The notes beneath the pieces were generated by a model. That model had not been told where the DNA came from. It searched no databases and worked only from the letters and a program-made list of their open reading frames with translations. Below, piece after piece: positions 9,017 through 18,146 of a DNA stretch of 64,000 nt (the stretch's first letter is position 1; each line of letters starts with the position of its first letter). Source of the DNA: Verrucomicrobiota bacterium (GTDB taxonomy: Bacteria; Verrucomicrobiota; Verrucomicrobiia; Limisphaerales; UBA9464); NCBI GenBank assembly GCA_947454705.1, contig CANGKZ010000026.1, positions 1 through 64,000 on the forward strand. The letters are read 5' to 3'. Both the position numbers and the translations under genes were made by a program.

Positions 9017-9038
9017 GGGCGTGGGTGGAACCACGCCC
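9017..9038 (-). terminator. Possible hairpin terminator for the prolyl oligopeptidase gene
   Basis: A perfect 8-base stem, GGGCGTGG (9017-9024) with CCACGCCC (9031-9038) and a six-base loop, lies about 60 bases past the stop of the minus-strand peptidase. No U-tract follows on that strand, so termination is only a guess. Confidence 0.3.
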
Positions 9039-9098
9039 TCCACGGTGGAATGAAGGCCGCGTCGTGGACTCCTCGACGGAAGCCCACCCGGCAGTCGG

Positions 9099-11261
9099 TC
9101 AGCGGGTTTGTTTGTTGCTGTTGCCGAGGTGGGCGGCGATGAAGGCGAGTTTGTCGGCGGCTTCTTCAATGATCTTGGTGGTCGGCTTTCCGGCTCCGTG
9201 ACCCGCCTGCGTTTCAATCCGGATCAGCGTCGGAGCCGCACCGCCCTGCACTTCTTGAAGCCGCGCCGCAAACTTGAAGCTGTGCGCCGGCACCACCCGG
9301 TCGTCGTGATCGCCCGTCGTCACCATCGTCGCCGGATACTTCACCCCGGGCTTCAAATTGTGGTACGGCGAATAGGCATACAACGCCTTGAACTGCTCCG
9401 CGTCATCGCTGGATCCATAATCACTGGTCCAGGCCCATCCGATCGTGAACTTCTGGAACCGCAGCATGTCCATCACGCCCACCGCCGGCAGCGCCGCCCC
9501 AAACAGCTCCGGACGCTGAGTCATGCACGCGCCCACCAACAACCCTCCGTTGGACCCGCCGGAAATCGCGAGACTCGACTGCTGCGTGTAGTGATTCGCG
9601 ATCAGCCACTCCGCCGCGCCGATGAAGTCGTTGAAGACATTCTGCTTCTGCAGCTTCGTTCCGGCCTTGTGCCATTCCTCTCCGTATTCGCCGCCGCCGC
9701 GAAGGTTCGGCACGGCATAGACACCGCCGAGTTCCATCCACGCGAGATTCGCGACGCTGAAGGCCGGGGTGAGTGAGATGTTAAACCCACCGTAGCCGTA
9801 GAGCAGCGTGGGATTCGTCCCATCCAGCTTCAGGCCCTTTTTGTGGGTGATGAACATCGGCACACGCGTGCCGTCCTTGCTGGTGTAAAACACCTGCTTC
9901 ACTTCGAACGCTTCCGGATCGAAGTCCACTTTGGGTTGTCGCCAGAGGGTGCTTGTACCGGTTTTGATATCGTATCGGTAGATCCGTCCCGGCGTGGTGA
10001 AGCTGGTGAAGCTGTAGAACGTTTCAAACTCGGAACGCTTTCCACCAAAGCCGGCGGCGCTGCCAATGCCGGGAAGCTGAACGTCGCGCTCCCATTTCCC
10101 TTCGAGCGTAAACACCTTCACTTCGCTGCGGGCATCACGCAGGTATTCGGCAATCAGCCGTTCGCCGACCAGACTCACCGTGGTCAGCGTGGCATCGGAC
10201 TGCGGAATCAACTCGCGCCATTCGGAGCGGGCGGGTTTCCGCGTGTCGATCGCAATGAGCCGGCTGCGCGGGGCGTTGAGATCGGTCTGGAAAAAGAACG
10301 TGGGCCCCTCGTTGCCGATGAAATGATACCCGGCATCGAAGTCGTTCAGGAGTTCCACGGTTCCCAGACCCGCATTGGTCAGATCCTGATAGAATACGCG
10401 GTTCTTCGTATCGGTGCCCTGGCGGACGTTGATGATCAGGTACCGGCCGTCGTCGGTGACCGCCCCTCCGAATCCCCACTTGGGCTGATCCTTCCGCTCG
10501 TACACCAGGCGGTCCTCAGACTGCGGGGTGCCGAGTTTGTGGAAGTACAGTTTTTGGTACTCGTTCACCTTGGTCAGCACGGCCGACTCGGCGGGCTGAT
10601 CGTAGCGCGAGTAGAAGATCCCGAATCCATCGCGCGTCCACGAAGCCCCGGAGAACTTCACCCATTTCAAATGATCGGCGGTGTCCTGCCCGGTGCTGAC
10701 GTCGCGGATCTTCCATTCCTCCCAATCCGATCCGGCGCTGGAGAGTCCGTAGGCCAGGTATTTTCCATCCTCGGACACGACGGTTCCCTTGAGCGCGACC
10801 GTGCCGTTGGTGCTCAGGCGATTGGGGTCGAGCAACACCCGGGGCTCGGCATCGAGGCGATCGGCGACGTACAGAACCGATTGATTCTGGAGGCCGTCGT
10901 TGCGGGTGAAGAAGTATCGACCGCCCTGAAGCGACGGCACCGAGAAGCGTTCGAAATTATACAGTTTGGTGAGCCGCTCGCGGAGGGGTTTGCGCAGCGG
11001 CAGTGTTTCGAGATGCGCGAAGGTGTACCGATTCTGGGACTCCACCCAGGCCTTGGTCTCGGCGGCGTTGTCATCCTCGAGCCAGCGGTAGGGATCCGCG
11101 ACCGGCGTGCCGTGGTAGTTTTCGACGAGGTTGGTTTTGCGCGTGGAGGGACGCGCAGAAGAGGTGGAGCCGGCGGTCACGGGATCGGAGTGAAGCATCG
11201 GGACAGAAATCAGGAGGCTGGCGAGGGAGCCGAGGCAAAGGGGTTGGAATCGGCGGAGCAT
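9099..11261 (-). CDS. Prolyl oligopeptidase, family S9A, exported
   Basis: The enzyme cuts short peptides after proline. From the ATG at 11261 it has 720 residues, with an N-terminal signal segment (LCLGSLASLLISVPML) and then the S9A N-terminal region with YHGTPVADPYRWLED. A seven-bladed propeller follows, then the alpha/beta-hydrolase domain. The nucleophile Ser570 sits in GGSNGGLLVGA, the acid in GDHDDRVVPAHS and the histidine in QAGHGAGKPT, so the triad is complete. Longer in-frame starts exist (ATG 11276, TTG 11324); 11261 was chosen because it places the signal peptide at the N-terminus. It is divergent from the TlpA-like gene and convergent with the repeat patch. The length is normal for the family. 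Confidence 0.93.
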   Translation of the reverse strand: MLRRFQPLCLGSLASLLISVPMLHSDPVTAGSTSSARPSTRKTNLVENYHGTPVADPYRWLEDDNAAETKAWVESQNRYTFAHLETLPLRKPLRERLTKLYNFERFSVPSLQGGRYFFTRNDGLQNQSVLYVADRLDAEPRVLLDPNRLSTNGTVALKGTVVSEDGKYLAYGLSSAGSDWEEWKIRDVSTGQDTADHLKWVKFSGASWTRDGFGIFYSRYDQPAESAVLTKVNEYQKLYFHKLGTPQSEDRLVYERKDQPKWGFGGAVTDDGRYLIINVRQGTDTKNRVFYQDLTNAGLGTVELLNDFDAGYHFIGNEGPTFFFQTDLNAPRSRLIAIDTRKPARSEWRELIPQSDATLTTVSLVGERLIAEYLRDARSEVKVFTLEGKWERDVQLPGIGSAAGFGGKRSEFETFYSFTSFTTPGRIYRYDIKTGTSTLWRQPKVDFDPEAFEVKQVFYTSKDGTRVPMFITHKKGLKLDGTNPTLLYGYGGFNISLTPAFSVANLAWMELGGVYAVPNLRGGGEYGEEWHKAGTKLQKQNVFNDFIGAAEWLIANHYTQQSSLAISGGSNGGLLVGACMTQRPELFGAALPAVGVMDMLRFQKFTIGWAWTSDYGSSDDAEQFKALYAYSPYHNLKPGVKYPATMVTTGDHDDRVVPAHSFKFAARLQEVQGGAAPTLIRIETQAGHGAGKPTTKIIEEAADKLAFIAAHLGNSNKQTR

Positions 11262-11450
11262 TCCGGAATCGCGCATGCGTGAATTCTGGCTGCAGTAGGC
11301 GATCGCGCAACCTGCAACTCGCAACGGCCGCGGACTTGAATGCCAAGTTGGTCGATAACACCACGATGCCCTCCTGATCTGGACATCGACCGTAAGGAGT
11401 TGTGGAGTTCACCGACTGATCCTGAATCCGGCATTAACCCCGGTCACACG

Positions 11451-12665
11451 ATGCCACTCACCTCCTCCAAACGTCTGCTTCTCCTAGTGAGCGCCGGAAT
11501 CGCATTGTGCGGCGGCGTCCTCCTCGTGCGGCCGGGATGGGTGCACCGGCAGGCGTTTGAATCGGCCCTGCGGTCGGAATCGATCGATGAATCCGATCTT
11601 TCCGAAACGGCGCTCCGGTCTCTCACCTCGTCGGAATCGCAACGTCTTTGGGGTACCGGCCGCATGGGACATCGGCGCGCCTTGTTGTCGGATTGGATTG
11701 CGCGCAGGGACACACCGGAACGGTCCGCCCCGATCTGGACGGCCCGCGGGGACTCCTGGCTTCGAGAGGCGGCGTCGGATCCAGATTTGGAACTTCGCAC
11801 GCGTGCACTGGGTGCCCTGAGGTCGATGGACTCCGCCGTGGCGTCGCAGTCGATTCGAGTTCAATTGGCGGACGCGGATCCGGAGGTGCGTCGCCTTGGG
11901 CTGGAGACCTTGCGTCGGATTGGAAGCGTTCGCGAAGTGGATTGGGTTCTGCCGCGATTGGAGGATTCGGATCCTTCGCTCGTACTTTTGGCAGATTCGC
12001 TTCTGCGCACCTGGACCGGGCGCGATTCCGGGTTGCGCCTTTCGCGGATTCTACCGGGTGGAACAGGGTTGGTTTCCAAAGAGATCTCGGAGGAGGACCG
12101 GCACGCATTGAAGACGGCTGCAACGGAGTGGCGGGCCCTGTTTCCCGGCCGTGGAGATTCGAATGCCTGGGATGCGACTCAACGTGCGATGCGCCCAGCA
12201 GTGTCGCTTCGAGCCGATGACTTCGAACTGGAGGATCTTCGGGGAAACCGTGTGAAGCTTTCGCAGTTCAAAGGGCGCCGGGTGTTGCTGAACTTCTGGG
12301 CTACTTGGTGCCCAGCGTGCCTCGTGGAGTTGCCGGTGTTGGCCGAGCTTCAGCGGCGGCATACGAACGATCTCACGGTGATCGGAATCAGCTTGGATTC
12401 ACCGGCCGGAACGGAGGCAGCAGATCACGCACTCAGCCGCGGCGAGACGAAGGCACTGCAATCGGCGGTCGGATCGGTTGCCGCGCGTCACCGGGTTCCG
12501 TACCCGATCCTGCTGGATCCCGAACGTCGAATCGGACGCCGGTTCAACGGAGGCGAGTTACCGACCCAGGTTCTGATCGATCGCGACGGTCAGGTGCGCC
12601 GACGCTTTGTCGGGGGACGGTCGATGGAAGCCTGGGAGGCGTTACTCACGGATACCGACCGATAG
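11451..12665 (+). CDS. Membrane-anchored HEAT-repeat protein with C-terminal TlpA/ResA-like thioredoxin domain
   Basis: Starting at the ATG at 11451, the protein has one N-terminal membrane or signal segment (LLLLVSAGIALCGGVLLV) and a helical repeat region (about 110-200) with HEAT-like units such as ELRTRALGALRSMDS and EVRRLGLETLRRIGS. A C-terminal AhpC/TSA-Redoxin domain of the TlpA type follows (about 255-400). Its redox motif is WATWCPAC, followed by the cis-proline region GELPTQVLIDRDG. TlpA-like proteins act outside the cytoplasmic membrane as thiol-disulfide reductases, for example in cytochrome c maturation. The HEAT segment probably docks a partner protein. It ends 11 bases before the stop of the convergent MBL-fold gene, so the pair is tail to tail. 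Confidence 0.85.
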   Translation: MPLTSSKRLLLLVSAGIALCGGVLLVRPGWVHRQAFESALRSESIDESDLSETALRSLTSSESQRLWGTGRMGHRRALLSDWIARRDTPERSAPIWTARGDSWLREAASDPDLELRTRALGALRSMDSAVASQSIRVQLADADPEVRRLGLETLRRIGSVREVDWVLPRLEDSDPSLVLLADSLLRTWTGRDSGLRLSRILPGGTGLVSKEISEEDRHALKTAATEWRALFPGRGDSNAWDATQRAMRPAVSLRADDFELEDLRGNRVKLSQFKGRRVLLNFWATWCPACLVELPVLAELQRRHTNDLTVIGISLDSPAGTEAADHALSRGETKALQSAVGSVAARHRVPYPILLDPERRIGRRFNGGELPTQVLIDRDGQVRRRFVGGRSMEAWEALLTDTDR

Positions 12666-12676
12666 ACAAAGCGGAA

Positions 12677-13741
12677 TCACGGCTTCCGATCGGCAAAGCC
12701 GGCGAAGCGATCGGGCGTCTTGGCAGAGCGCGTCGCAGCGAGGGTTTGCAGTTCCGAGGCGGTTGGAAGGTACGCGGCGGTCAGCGGTTCCCCAACGAGG
12801 TCGAGATACACCTTTTCCACCTGCCCGGTGAACATCCCGCCGACGTAGTTTGCGATCTTCGCGTTCTCCTGAATCGTGGCTTTGATGGATGGAATCGCTT
12901 CGCGGATTTCGGCGGGTTTTTTGCCGTCGTCGATGCGGCGTTTGACCTCATCGCGCAGGGTGGTGAAGAACTCGATCTGCTGGTCGAGCACTTCCGGGCC
13001 GCCCATGAGTCCGTGGCCGGGACAAACCTTGAGCGGCTTGAGGGCACGGGCCGCCTCCAACGTTTTGAGCCACTCGGTGGAGTTGCCGTCGCCCATGTAA
13101 TTGTAGGGCCCGTTCACGCAGGCATCACCGGTGAACAGGATGCGTTCCTTGGGAAGCCACGCGAATCCATCACCCCGGGTGTGGGCAACGCCAAGGTGGC
13201 GCAACTCCACAAGATGGCTGCGATCCTCGAATCGCAGATCACGGGTGAAGATCAGCGTGGGCGGCGAGAGCTTGGATTTCGCGACATCGGGGCGATTCTT
13301 CGCGAGATCCTCCCAGCGTCCCGGTTTGTCGCCAAAGAATCCGGTTTCGAATTTCTTCATCTCCTCCAGCACTCCAGCGTGGGCGACAATGGTGGCACCG
13401 GCTTCCACGAACGTGCGATTGCCGTAGGCGTGGTCGCCGTGTGCGTGGGTATCGAAAGCGAACCGGATCGGCAGCGTGGTGATGGCGCGGATCTTGGGGA
13501 GAACATCCTCGGCTCCGCTGGGGAAGTTGGCGTCGATCACCAGCACGTAATCCTGAAACACGATCCAACCGTTGTTGCAGTGGCTGCGTCGGGCCAGATC
13601 TCCCTCATGGAACCACACACCCGGAGCAAGTTCCTGGGGCTTTCCTACCTCGGCCTGGAGGGTCGGCAGGAAGATCCCGCCGAGGAGGAGGGTCATGGCA
13701 CCGGTGTAAACCAGGGAGGTGAGGGAGGAGTTTTTGGCCAT
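12677..13741 (-). CDS. Secreted metallo-beta-lactamase-fold hydrolase
   Basis: From the ATG at 13741 the protein has 354 residues. It has a signal peptide (SLVYTGAMTLLLGGIFLPTLQA), then the MBL core with the metal-binding motif HAHGDH (His99, His101, Asp103, His104), a second region HLGVAHTRGDGFAWLP, the bridging Asp in LFTGDACVNG, and the last His in VCPGHG. The family covers beta-lactamases, lactonases and quinoprotein-relay enzymes such as SoxH-like proteins. The substrate here is unknown. The spacing of the second histidine (HTRGD) fits generic MBL hydrolases and not class B1 beta-lactamases. A longer frame upstream to 13888 crosses the terminator at 13836-13864 and is not likely to be translated. 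Confidence 0.85.
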   Translation of the reverse strand: MAKNSSLTSLVYTGAMTLLLGGIFLPTLQAEVGKPQELAPGVWFHEGDLARRSHCNNGWIVFQDYVLVIDANFPSGAEDVLPKIRAITTLPIRFAFDTHAHGDHAYGNRTFVEAGATIVAHAGVLEEMKKFETGFFGDKPGRWEDLAKNRPDVAKSKLSPPTLIFTRDLRFEDRSHLVELRHLGVAHTRGDGFAWLPKERILFTGDACVNGPYNYMGDGNSTEWLKTLEAARALKPLKVCPGHGLMGGPEVLDQQIEFFTTLRDEVKRRIDDGKKPAEIREAIPSIKATIQENAKIANYVGGMFTGQVEKVYLDLVGEPLTAAYLPTASELQTLAATRSAKTPDRFAGFADRKP

Positions 13742-13835
13742 GGGTGCAGTTTGCTGCGGGAACTCAATCAGGCAAGTCCTGGTCGGGCCCAGGCTGCGTT
13801 TCTCGCTCCGATGGAATTGGAGGACGGAAAAGAAG

Positions 13836-13864
13836 AACACCGGCCAAGGTGGCCGGTGTTTTCT
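13836..13864 (-). terminator. Rho-independent terminator of the exopolysaccharide export operon
   Basis: A perfect 10-base stem, AACACCGGCC (13836-13845) with GGCCGGTGTT (13851-13860) and a five-base loop, lies 31 bases past the stop of the Wzc-like gene. On the minus strand the stem is followed by a U-rich run (TTCTTCTTTTCC). It sits between that gene and the start of the MBL-fold gene and separates the two transcription units. Confidence 0.8.
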
Positions 13865-13894
13865 GAGAGAATCTGGATCGATTCCCAACTGGAA

Positions 13895-16075
13895 TCAGGA
13901 CTTGCCTGCTTCCTTCTTCGCCGCGGCGCTGGCCGCGTTCGCCGCAGTGGCGGAGGCCGCCTGCGAGCTGCGATAGTGGGAGGAGTAGTACCGATTCTGG
14001 TAGTAGTGGTAGCTGTAGTAGTAGCTGTCCTTGCCTTCGAAATCGATGTCGTTGAGCACCAATCCGAGGAGGTGGATGCCGGCGTCCTGCACGCGCTGGA
14101 CGGAGCGCAGGGCGTGTTCGCGACGGATCTTGTTGAACTTGGTCACGAACATGATGCCGTCGCTGATGGCACCGACCACGAGCGGATCGGCCACTGCAGA
14201 AACGGGAGGACAGTCGAGCACCACGCGGTCGTAGCGGGCACCCGCTTCCTCGAGGAACTGAAGCATGCGCTTGGAGCTGATCAGCTCGGAAGGATTGCCG
14301 GGGGTGACACCGCAGCAAACCACGTCGAGGTTCGGGACTTCGGTGGTGTGGACGATTTCGTCGATGCTGCGAACGCGTTCCGCGAGGTACGCGGAGAGAC
14401 CGATCGGGCTCTGGAGCTGGAAGGCCTTGTGCACCGAGGGACGGCGAAGGTCGGCGTCGACGAGGAGCGTGCGAAGACCGGTCTGGGCGGTGACGATCGC
14501 GAAGTTCGATGCGACGAGCGATTTACCTTCGGAGGGAATCGTCGAGGTGATGGCGATGTTGCGGAGCTTGTCGGCATTGCGCGCCAGCGAGACCGCGGCG
14601 CGCAGTGTTCTGAAGCCTTCCGCTGCACTTGATGTGGGATGCAGGTGCGACTGGAGATCGCGTTCCACAACGCTCTGCGACTTGATGTTCGGGATGTAAC
14701 CCAGGAACGGAAGCCGGAGGTAGTTTTCGACGTCTTCCTGGCTCTTGATCGAGTCGTCGAGGAAGTTGACGAAGATCGCGAGACCGAAGGCGATGGCCAG
14801 GCCGCCAAAGACGGAGCCGGAGATGACCAGCGGCTTGTTCGGCTTGACCGGCTTCAACGGGGTGTTGGCGCGGTCGATGATGGACATGTTCTGCTGATGA
14901 TCCTTGGAGTTCATGTCGTACTCCTTGGTCTTCTGCAGGACGAGCTGGTAGATGACTTCCGCGCGCTCGCGTTTGCGGCTGAGGATGTCGAATTCGGTCT
15001 TAGCTTCGTAGAGCTTGCTGACCTGCTCTTCGGCCTGCTTGTAGCGGCGATTGGCCTGCTCTTCTTCCGCCTTCATCGTGCGGGCATTGGAAAGAATGGC
15101 CTCAAAAGCGCGATTGGCCTCGTTCTTCAGTTTGTTTTTGTCCGCTGAGAGCATTTCGTTCTGTTCGATCACCTTGGGATGGCGATCGCGGTACTTGGTC
15201 TTGAGGCCCTTGAGGATGGACTCTTCCTGGGCGATGCGGGCCTTGAGATCCATGACCAACCGGTCCTGGCTGATGACACCAAGGTCGGCGATTTCGTTGC
15301 CTTGAGTGACCCAGCGTTCGGCTTCCTTGGCCTGCTGCTCAGCAGAGGCAGATCGGTTGCGGGCCTGATCGTAATCGGCACGTGCCTGACGCAGCCCGTA
15401 GGAATCCACGTTGTCCTGCTGCTGGCGATCGTCCACCAGGGAAACCATACCCTTTCGAGCGCGGAACTTCTGGAGGTTTTCGATCGTGTTCTGGAGATCG
15501 GTTTCCTGGGATGCGGTCTCCTTCTTGAGGAGCGTATAGCCCTCGGCCGCCTTGAGCATCTTGCGGTCCTGATTCTGCTGGAGGAAGGTGTCGACGAGGG
15601 TGTTGGCAATTTCCTCGGCGCGTTTTGCGCTGGGGTGTTCGACTCGAACCTCCACGAGACGGGTCAAGCGGATAGGGACGATGGTGATGTCCTTCGAGAT
15701 CGCGAGGGCCTGATCCACCTTCTTCTTGTACCGCTCGTCTTCGTCGAGCTTGAGCTTCTGCTTCACGAGCTCGATGAGGGTTCGGGAGAGCAGGTTGCGG
15801 TACTGGGTCTGGAGGTATTCGGTGTCCTTGCCGCTGTAGTTGACCATGTCGCGGACGCTCAGCACGCCGCTGGTTTCCGGGTCAATTTGGAGACGGACAA
15901 CGGCCTCGTAAATCGGCGTCGCGCGCAGGGCGTACACCACGCCGAGAACGACGAACAGGGAGAACAACGCGACGATGAGCCAGCGGCGCTCAAGACAGAC
16001 GTGCCAGTAATGGCGTAGCGCGTTGACGTCCCGGTTGGAACCGGCTGCTTCCTGAATGAGTTGCTTTTGTTCCAT
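13895..16075 (-). CDS. Polysaccharide chain-length determinant fused to a bacterial tyrosine kinase (Wzc/GumC-BY-kinase type)
   Basis: The 726-residue inner-membrane protein starts with a Wzz domain and membrane segment (RWLIVALFSLFVVLGVVYAL, about 33-52). A long periplasmic coiled-coil region (about 150-415) follows, then a second membrane segment with proline-rich flank near 425-450 (LKPVKPNKPLVISGSVFGG). The cytoplasmic BY-kinase domain has Walker A at PSEGKS (Lys518), Walker A' in LLVDADLRRPS and Walker B in VVLDCPPVSA. The C-terminus carries a tyrosine cluster (about 683-702, nine or more Tyr in 20 residues), the usual autophosphorylation tail. Such proteins control polymer length and export with a Wza partner, whose gene lies 10 bases upstream. 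It is the last gene of the 18146-13895 operon. Confidence 0.94.
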   Translation of the reverse strand: MEQKQLIQEAAGSNRDVNALRHYWHVCLERRWLIVALFSLFVVLGVVYALRATPIYEAVVRLQIDPETSGVLSVRDMVNYSGKDTEYLQTQYRNLLSRTLIELVKQKLKLDEDERYKKKVDQALAISKDITIVPIRLTRLVEVRVEHPSAKRAEEIANTLVDTFLQQNQDRKMLKAAEGYTLLKKETASQETDLQNTIENLQKFRARKGMVSLVDDRQQQDNVDSYGLRQARADYDQARNRSASAEQQAKEAERWVTQGNEIADLGVISQDRLVMDLKARIAQEESILKGLKTKYRDRHPKVIEQNEMLSADKNKLKNEANRAFEAILSNARTMKAEEEQANRRYKQAEEQVSKLYEAKTEFDILSRKRERAEVIYQLVLQKTKEYDMNSKDHQQNMSIIDRANTPLKPVKPNKPLVISGSVFGGLAIAFGLAIFVNFLDDSIKSQEDVENYLRLPFLGYIPNIKSQSVVERDLQSHLHPTSSAAEGFRTLRAAVSLARNADKLRNIAITSTIPSEGKSLVASNFAIVTAQTGLRTLLVDADLRRPSVHKAFQLQSPIGLSAYLAERVRSIDEIVHTTEVPNLDVVCCGVTPGNPSELISSKRMLQFLEEAGARYDRVVLDCPPVSAVADPLVVGAISDGIMFVTKFNKIRREHALRSVQRVQDAGIHLLGLVLNDIDFEGKDSYYYSYHYYQNRYYSSHYRSSQAASATAANAASAAAKKEAGKS

Positions 16076-16085
16076 ACTCCGGTCC

Positions 16086-16670
16086 TTAGAAAATCCGCTC
16101 GCCCACGGTCACCACGTCACCAGGCATCACCACCACTTTTTTCCCAGCCTGGCTGCTCTTTTGCAGCTGGTCGTAGGTGAATTTCAAAACCTCACCGGAC
16201 TTGGCGCGCTGAAGTTTGATGTCCTTGCGGCTCGCGAGGCGGGTGAAATCCCCGGCCTGGGCGATGGCTTCAATGATGTCCACGGCGTGGTCGGGCGGCA
16301 GCATGACGCGTCCGGGACGGCCCACCTGGCCGGCGACGCTGACGTATTGCTCGTCGTAGCGCTCGATTTCCACCAGGACCTGCGGGTTCACGAGGTAGTC
16401 GCGATCGAGCAAGTCGCGGATTTCCTTCTCAACTTCGGTGGTGGTTTTGCCGACGACCTTGACGTCACCAATGAAGAAGTAATTGATCATGCCGCCTTCG
16501 GGCACGCGACGCGGGGCGTCCATGTCCTTCTCTCCGAGAACACGGATGACAAGCTGGTCGCCCACACCGATTTTGCGCCCGGTATCCGAGGCAAGGACCG
16601 ATTGCAGCCCGGAGACGAGGAACACGCCCAAGAGCCAGGGCAGGAGGAGTAGTTTTTGTCGCTTGTTCAT
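16086..16670 (-). CDS. Polysaccharide export protein, Wza/BexD-like with SLBB domain
   Basis: This short outer-membrane or periplasmic secretin-like protein of 194 residues has a signal peptide (KLLLLPWLLGVFLVSGLQSVLA), a Poly_export domain (about 33-110, starting IGVGDQLVIRVLGEKD), and an SLBB domain (about 110-190) with GRVMLPPDHAVDIIEAIAQAGDF and VMPGDVVTVGERIF. There is no lipobox cysteine, so unlike E. coli Wza it is probably not a lipoprotein, and its length fits one SLBB repeat. It starts 3 bases after the upstream beta-barrel gene and ends 10 bases before the Wzc-like kinase, and should form the export channel with them. Confidence 0.92.
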   Translation of the reverse strand: MNKRQKLLLLPWLLGVFLVSGLQSVLASDTGRKIGVGDQLVIRVLGEKDMDAPRRVPEGGMINYFFIGDVKVVGKTTTEVEKEIRDLLDRDYLVNPQVLVEIERYDEQYVSVAGQVGRPGRVMLPPDHAVDIIEAIAQAGDFTRLASRKDIKLQRAKSGEVLKFTYDQLQKSSQAGKKVVVMPGDVVTVGERIF

Positions 16671-16673
16671 GTG

Positions 16674-18146
16674 TCAGAAGCCAATGCCAATTCGAAAAGT
16701 GGCGCGATTGTCGGCATAGTCAATAGAGGGATGAGAGTCATCGACGCGGGAATCGCGGAACCGCGGCGTGTATCGGGTGTAGTCGTACGCCAGGGATACC
16801 TGGAGCCACGGACGGGGCTGGTAGAGCAATTGCAATCCAGCAGACAGGGTGGTTTCGGACCGGCCGTAGTTCGCCATCACACTCTTGGAAATGGATCGTC
16901 CAAAAGAGTCGAACCGGATGTTTCCGGCGGCATCGGTGGCAAAGACGTTCACCGGAAGATCCACGTCGCTGTACTCTGCCAGGAATCCGGCGGCACGTCC
17001 GACCACAAACCAGAGTCCGGAGGAACCCACCGCCTGCTGGAGGTTCAGGCTGACGCTGTTGGCGATCAGGGTTTGTCCACTGTAGTAGCCGGAAATATCC
17101 GTGCGCCTCGAAAACGCCAAGGTCCCAAGGGTTTTCGGGGTCATGGTGTAGTTGAGCGACAAGTCGACCGCCGGAGAAATGACGGATGGACCGTTGACGA
17201 GGCCGGGCAGACTGCGCGTTTCTACGCCAAAACGGGCTGAGCCTTCGATTTTCGGAGTGAATGAGCCCCTGGCACCGATCGAGCCACCGATCAGTTCGGA
17301 GTGGGGGCCTTTTTCGAGAGCCGCAAGATTGGATCCGAGAGCGGACTGGCCGTAATAGCTCTCAAGGGTGAGAGCCAGGAGAGCCGCCGGGGAGTAGGCC
17401 CAACCCACGGTTCCGGTAAGGTTGTCGGAATCGTAAATGGGAAGCCCATACTGATAATCGAGGGCGGAATGGGCCACCCGGGTGTAAATGGCCGATTTCT
17501 CGGTGACATCGACCTGAAAGGTATAGGCATCGTCCCAGACACGACGGTCGATCACCACGCTAAGCAGGCTGATGTAGCTGCCGCCACCGAGGGGGGTGGA
17601 GAGGAGGCCGTAGGAGTCCTTGCCTTTGACGGAGAAGGCACCGGACTGGTAGTTGAAGCCTACAGTGAACCGGTGCTGCTCCGAATTCTCGGTGGGATGA
17701 TTGAGATAGAACAACTCGTCCAGCTGGTAGCTGAAATTGAGTTTGTTCACCCCGGAGAGCCCGTACTCGAGGTTGAGACCGGGGGAGATGTAGCTGATGA
17801 CGTCGCTTTCCTGGGAACGGAGAACGACGTGGTTGGTCGTGGCTGGACCCAACTTCAACGTTCCGGTGTTGGTGTCGAGAACAATGGGCCGGAAGACCAC
17901 CGGTGAGGTCACGCCATTGTTGCCATAGAACACGTTGTCGGTGACCAACGATTGAACCGACAGCTGAGGGCGAAAAATGAAATTGTGCCAGGGGATCGCG
18001 AGGACATCCGCCGCTTCAAACGAGCCGCCCAGAACGCGCCCCATGGAGACAAGAGCCAACGCTCCGACCGAGGCGCGGGCTAGGGACCAACCCGTTCGCC
18101 CCGAGGGCCGGATCCTGTTGTTTTGATTAGCGATCAAAGGGTGCAA
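16674..18146 (-). CDS. Outer-membrane beta-barrel protein of the exopolysaccharide export operon
   Basis: The 490-residue protein carries an N-terminal hydrophobic signal segment (SVGALALVSMGRVLGG) and then alternating amphipathic strands with many aromatic residues throughout. It ends ...DYADNRATFRIGIGF, and a terminal Phe is the usual signal for insertion by the Bam complex. It resembles the large barrels found beside Wza and Wzc genes in exosortase-type EPS loci (outer_membrane-beta-brl type), which help release or anchor the polymer. The exact family was not recognised. The only in-frame start with full signal peptide is TTG at 18146, so the start is uncertain. It is the first gene of the export operon and diverges from the KDG kinase. 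Confidence 0.75.
   Translation of the reverse strand: MHPLIANQNNRIRPSGRTGWSLARASVGALALVSMGRVLGGSFEAADVLAIPWHNFIFRPQLSVQSLVTDNVFYGNNGVTSPVVFRPIVLDTNTGTLKLGPATTNHVVLRSQESDVISYISPGLNLEYGLSGVNKLNFSYQLDELFYLNHPTENSEQHRFTVGFNYQSGAFSVKGKDSYGLLSTPLGGGSYISLLSVVIDRRVWDDAYTFQVDVTEKSAIYTRVAHSALDYQYGLPIYDSDNLTGTVGWAYSPAALLALTLESYYGQSALGSNLAALEKGPHSELIGGSIGARGSFTPKIEGSARFGVETRSLPGLVNGPSVISPAVDLSLNYTMTPKTLGTLAFSRRTDISGYYSGQTLIANSVSLNLQQAVGSSGLWFVVGRAAGFLAEYSDVDLPVNVFATDAAGNIRFDSFGRSISKSVMANYGRSETTLSAGLQLLYQPRPWLQVSLAYDYTRYTPRFRDSRVDDSHPSIDYADNRATFRIGIGF

Larger units (their letters stand above)
8373..9098. other. Intergenic repeat patch of about 725 bases
   Basis: No supportable gene lies here. Long frames exist on both strands but have low-complexity, arginine- and serine-rich translations. 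The patch instead contains two families of dispersed-looking inverted repeats (8624-8660 with 8785-8823, and 8692-8709 with 8949-8966) and a hairpin at 9017-9038. Such patches at gene ends are common in Verrucomicrobia and resemble decayed miniature or REP-type elements. Confidence 0.6.

Noticed and set aside
8458-9201. 247-codon open frame in the repeat patch
   Set aside because: Its translation is Arg/Pro/Ser-rich and made of inverted repeats; no start signal or domain.
9843-11282. 479-codon open frame on the plus strand opposite the prolyl oligopeptidase
   Set aside because: The minus strand has a complete S9A catalytic triad. The plus frame has no domain and reflects the GC-rich third positions of the real gene.
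12305-14632. 775-codon open frame on the plus strand spanning the MBL-fold gene and part of the Wzc-like gene
   Set aside because: It runs through two real minus-strand genes and the terminator at 13836-13864, and has no recognisable domain.
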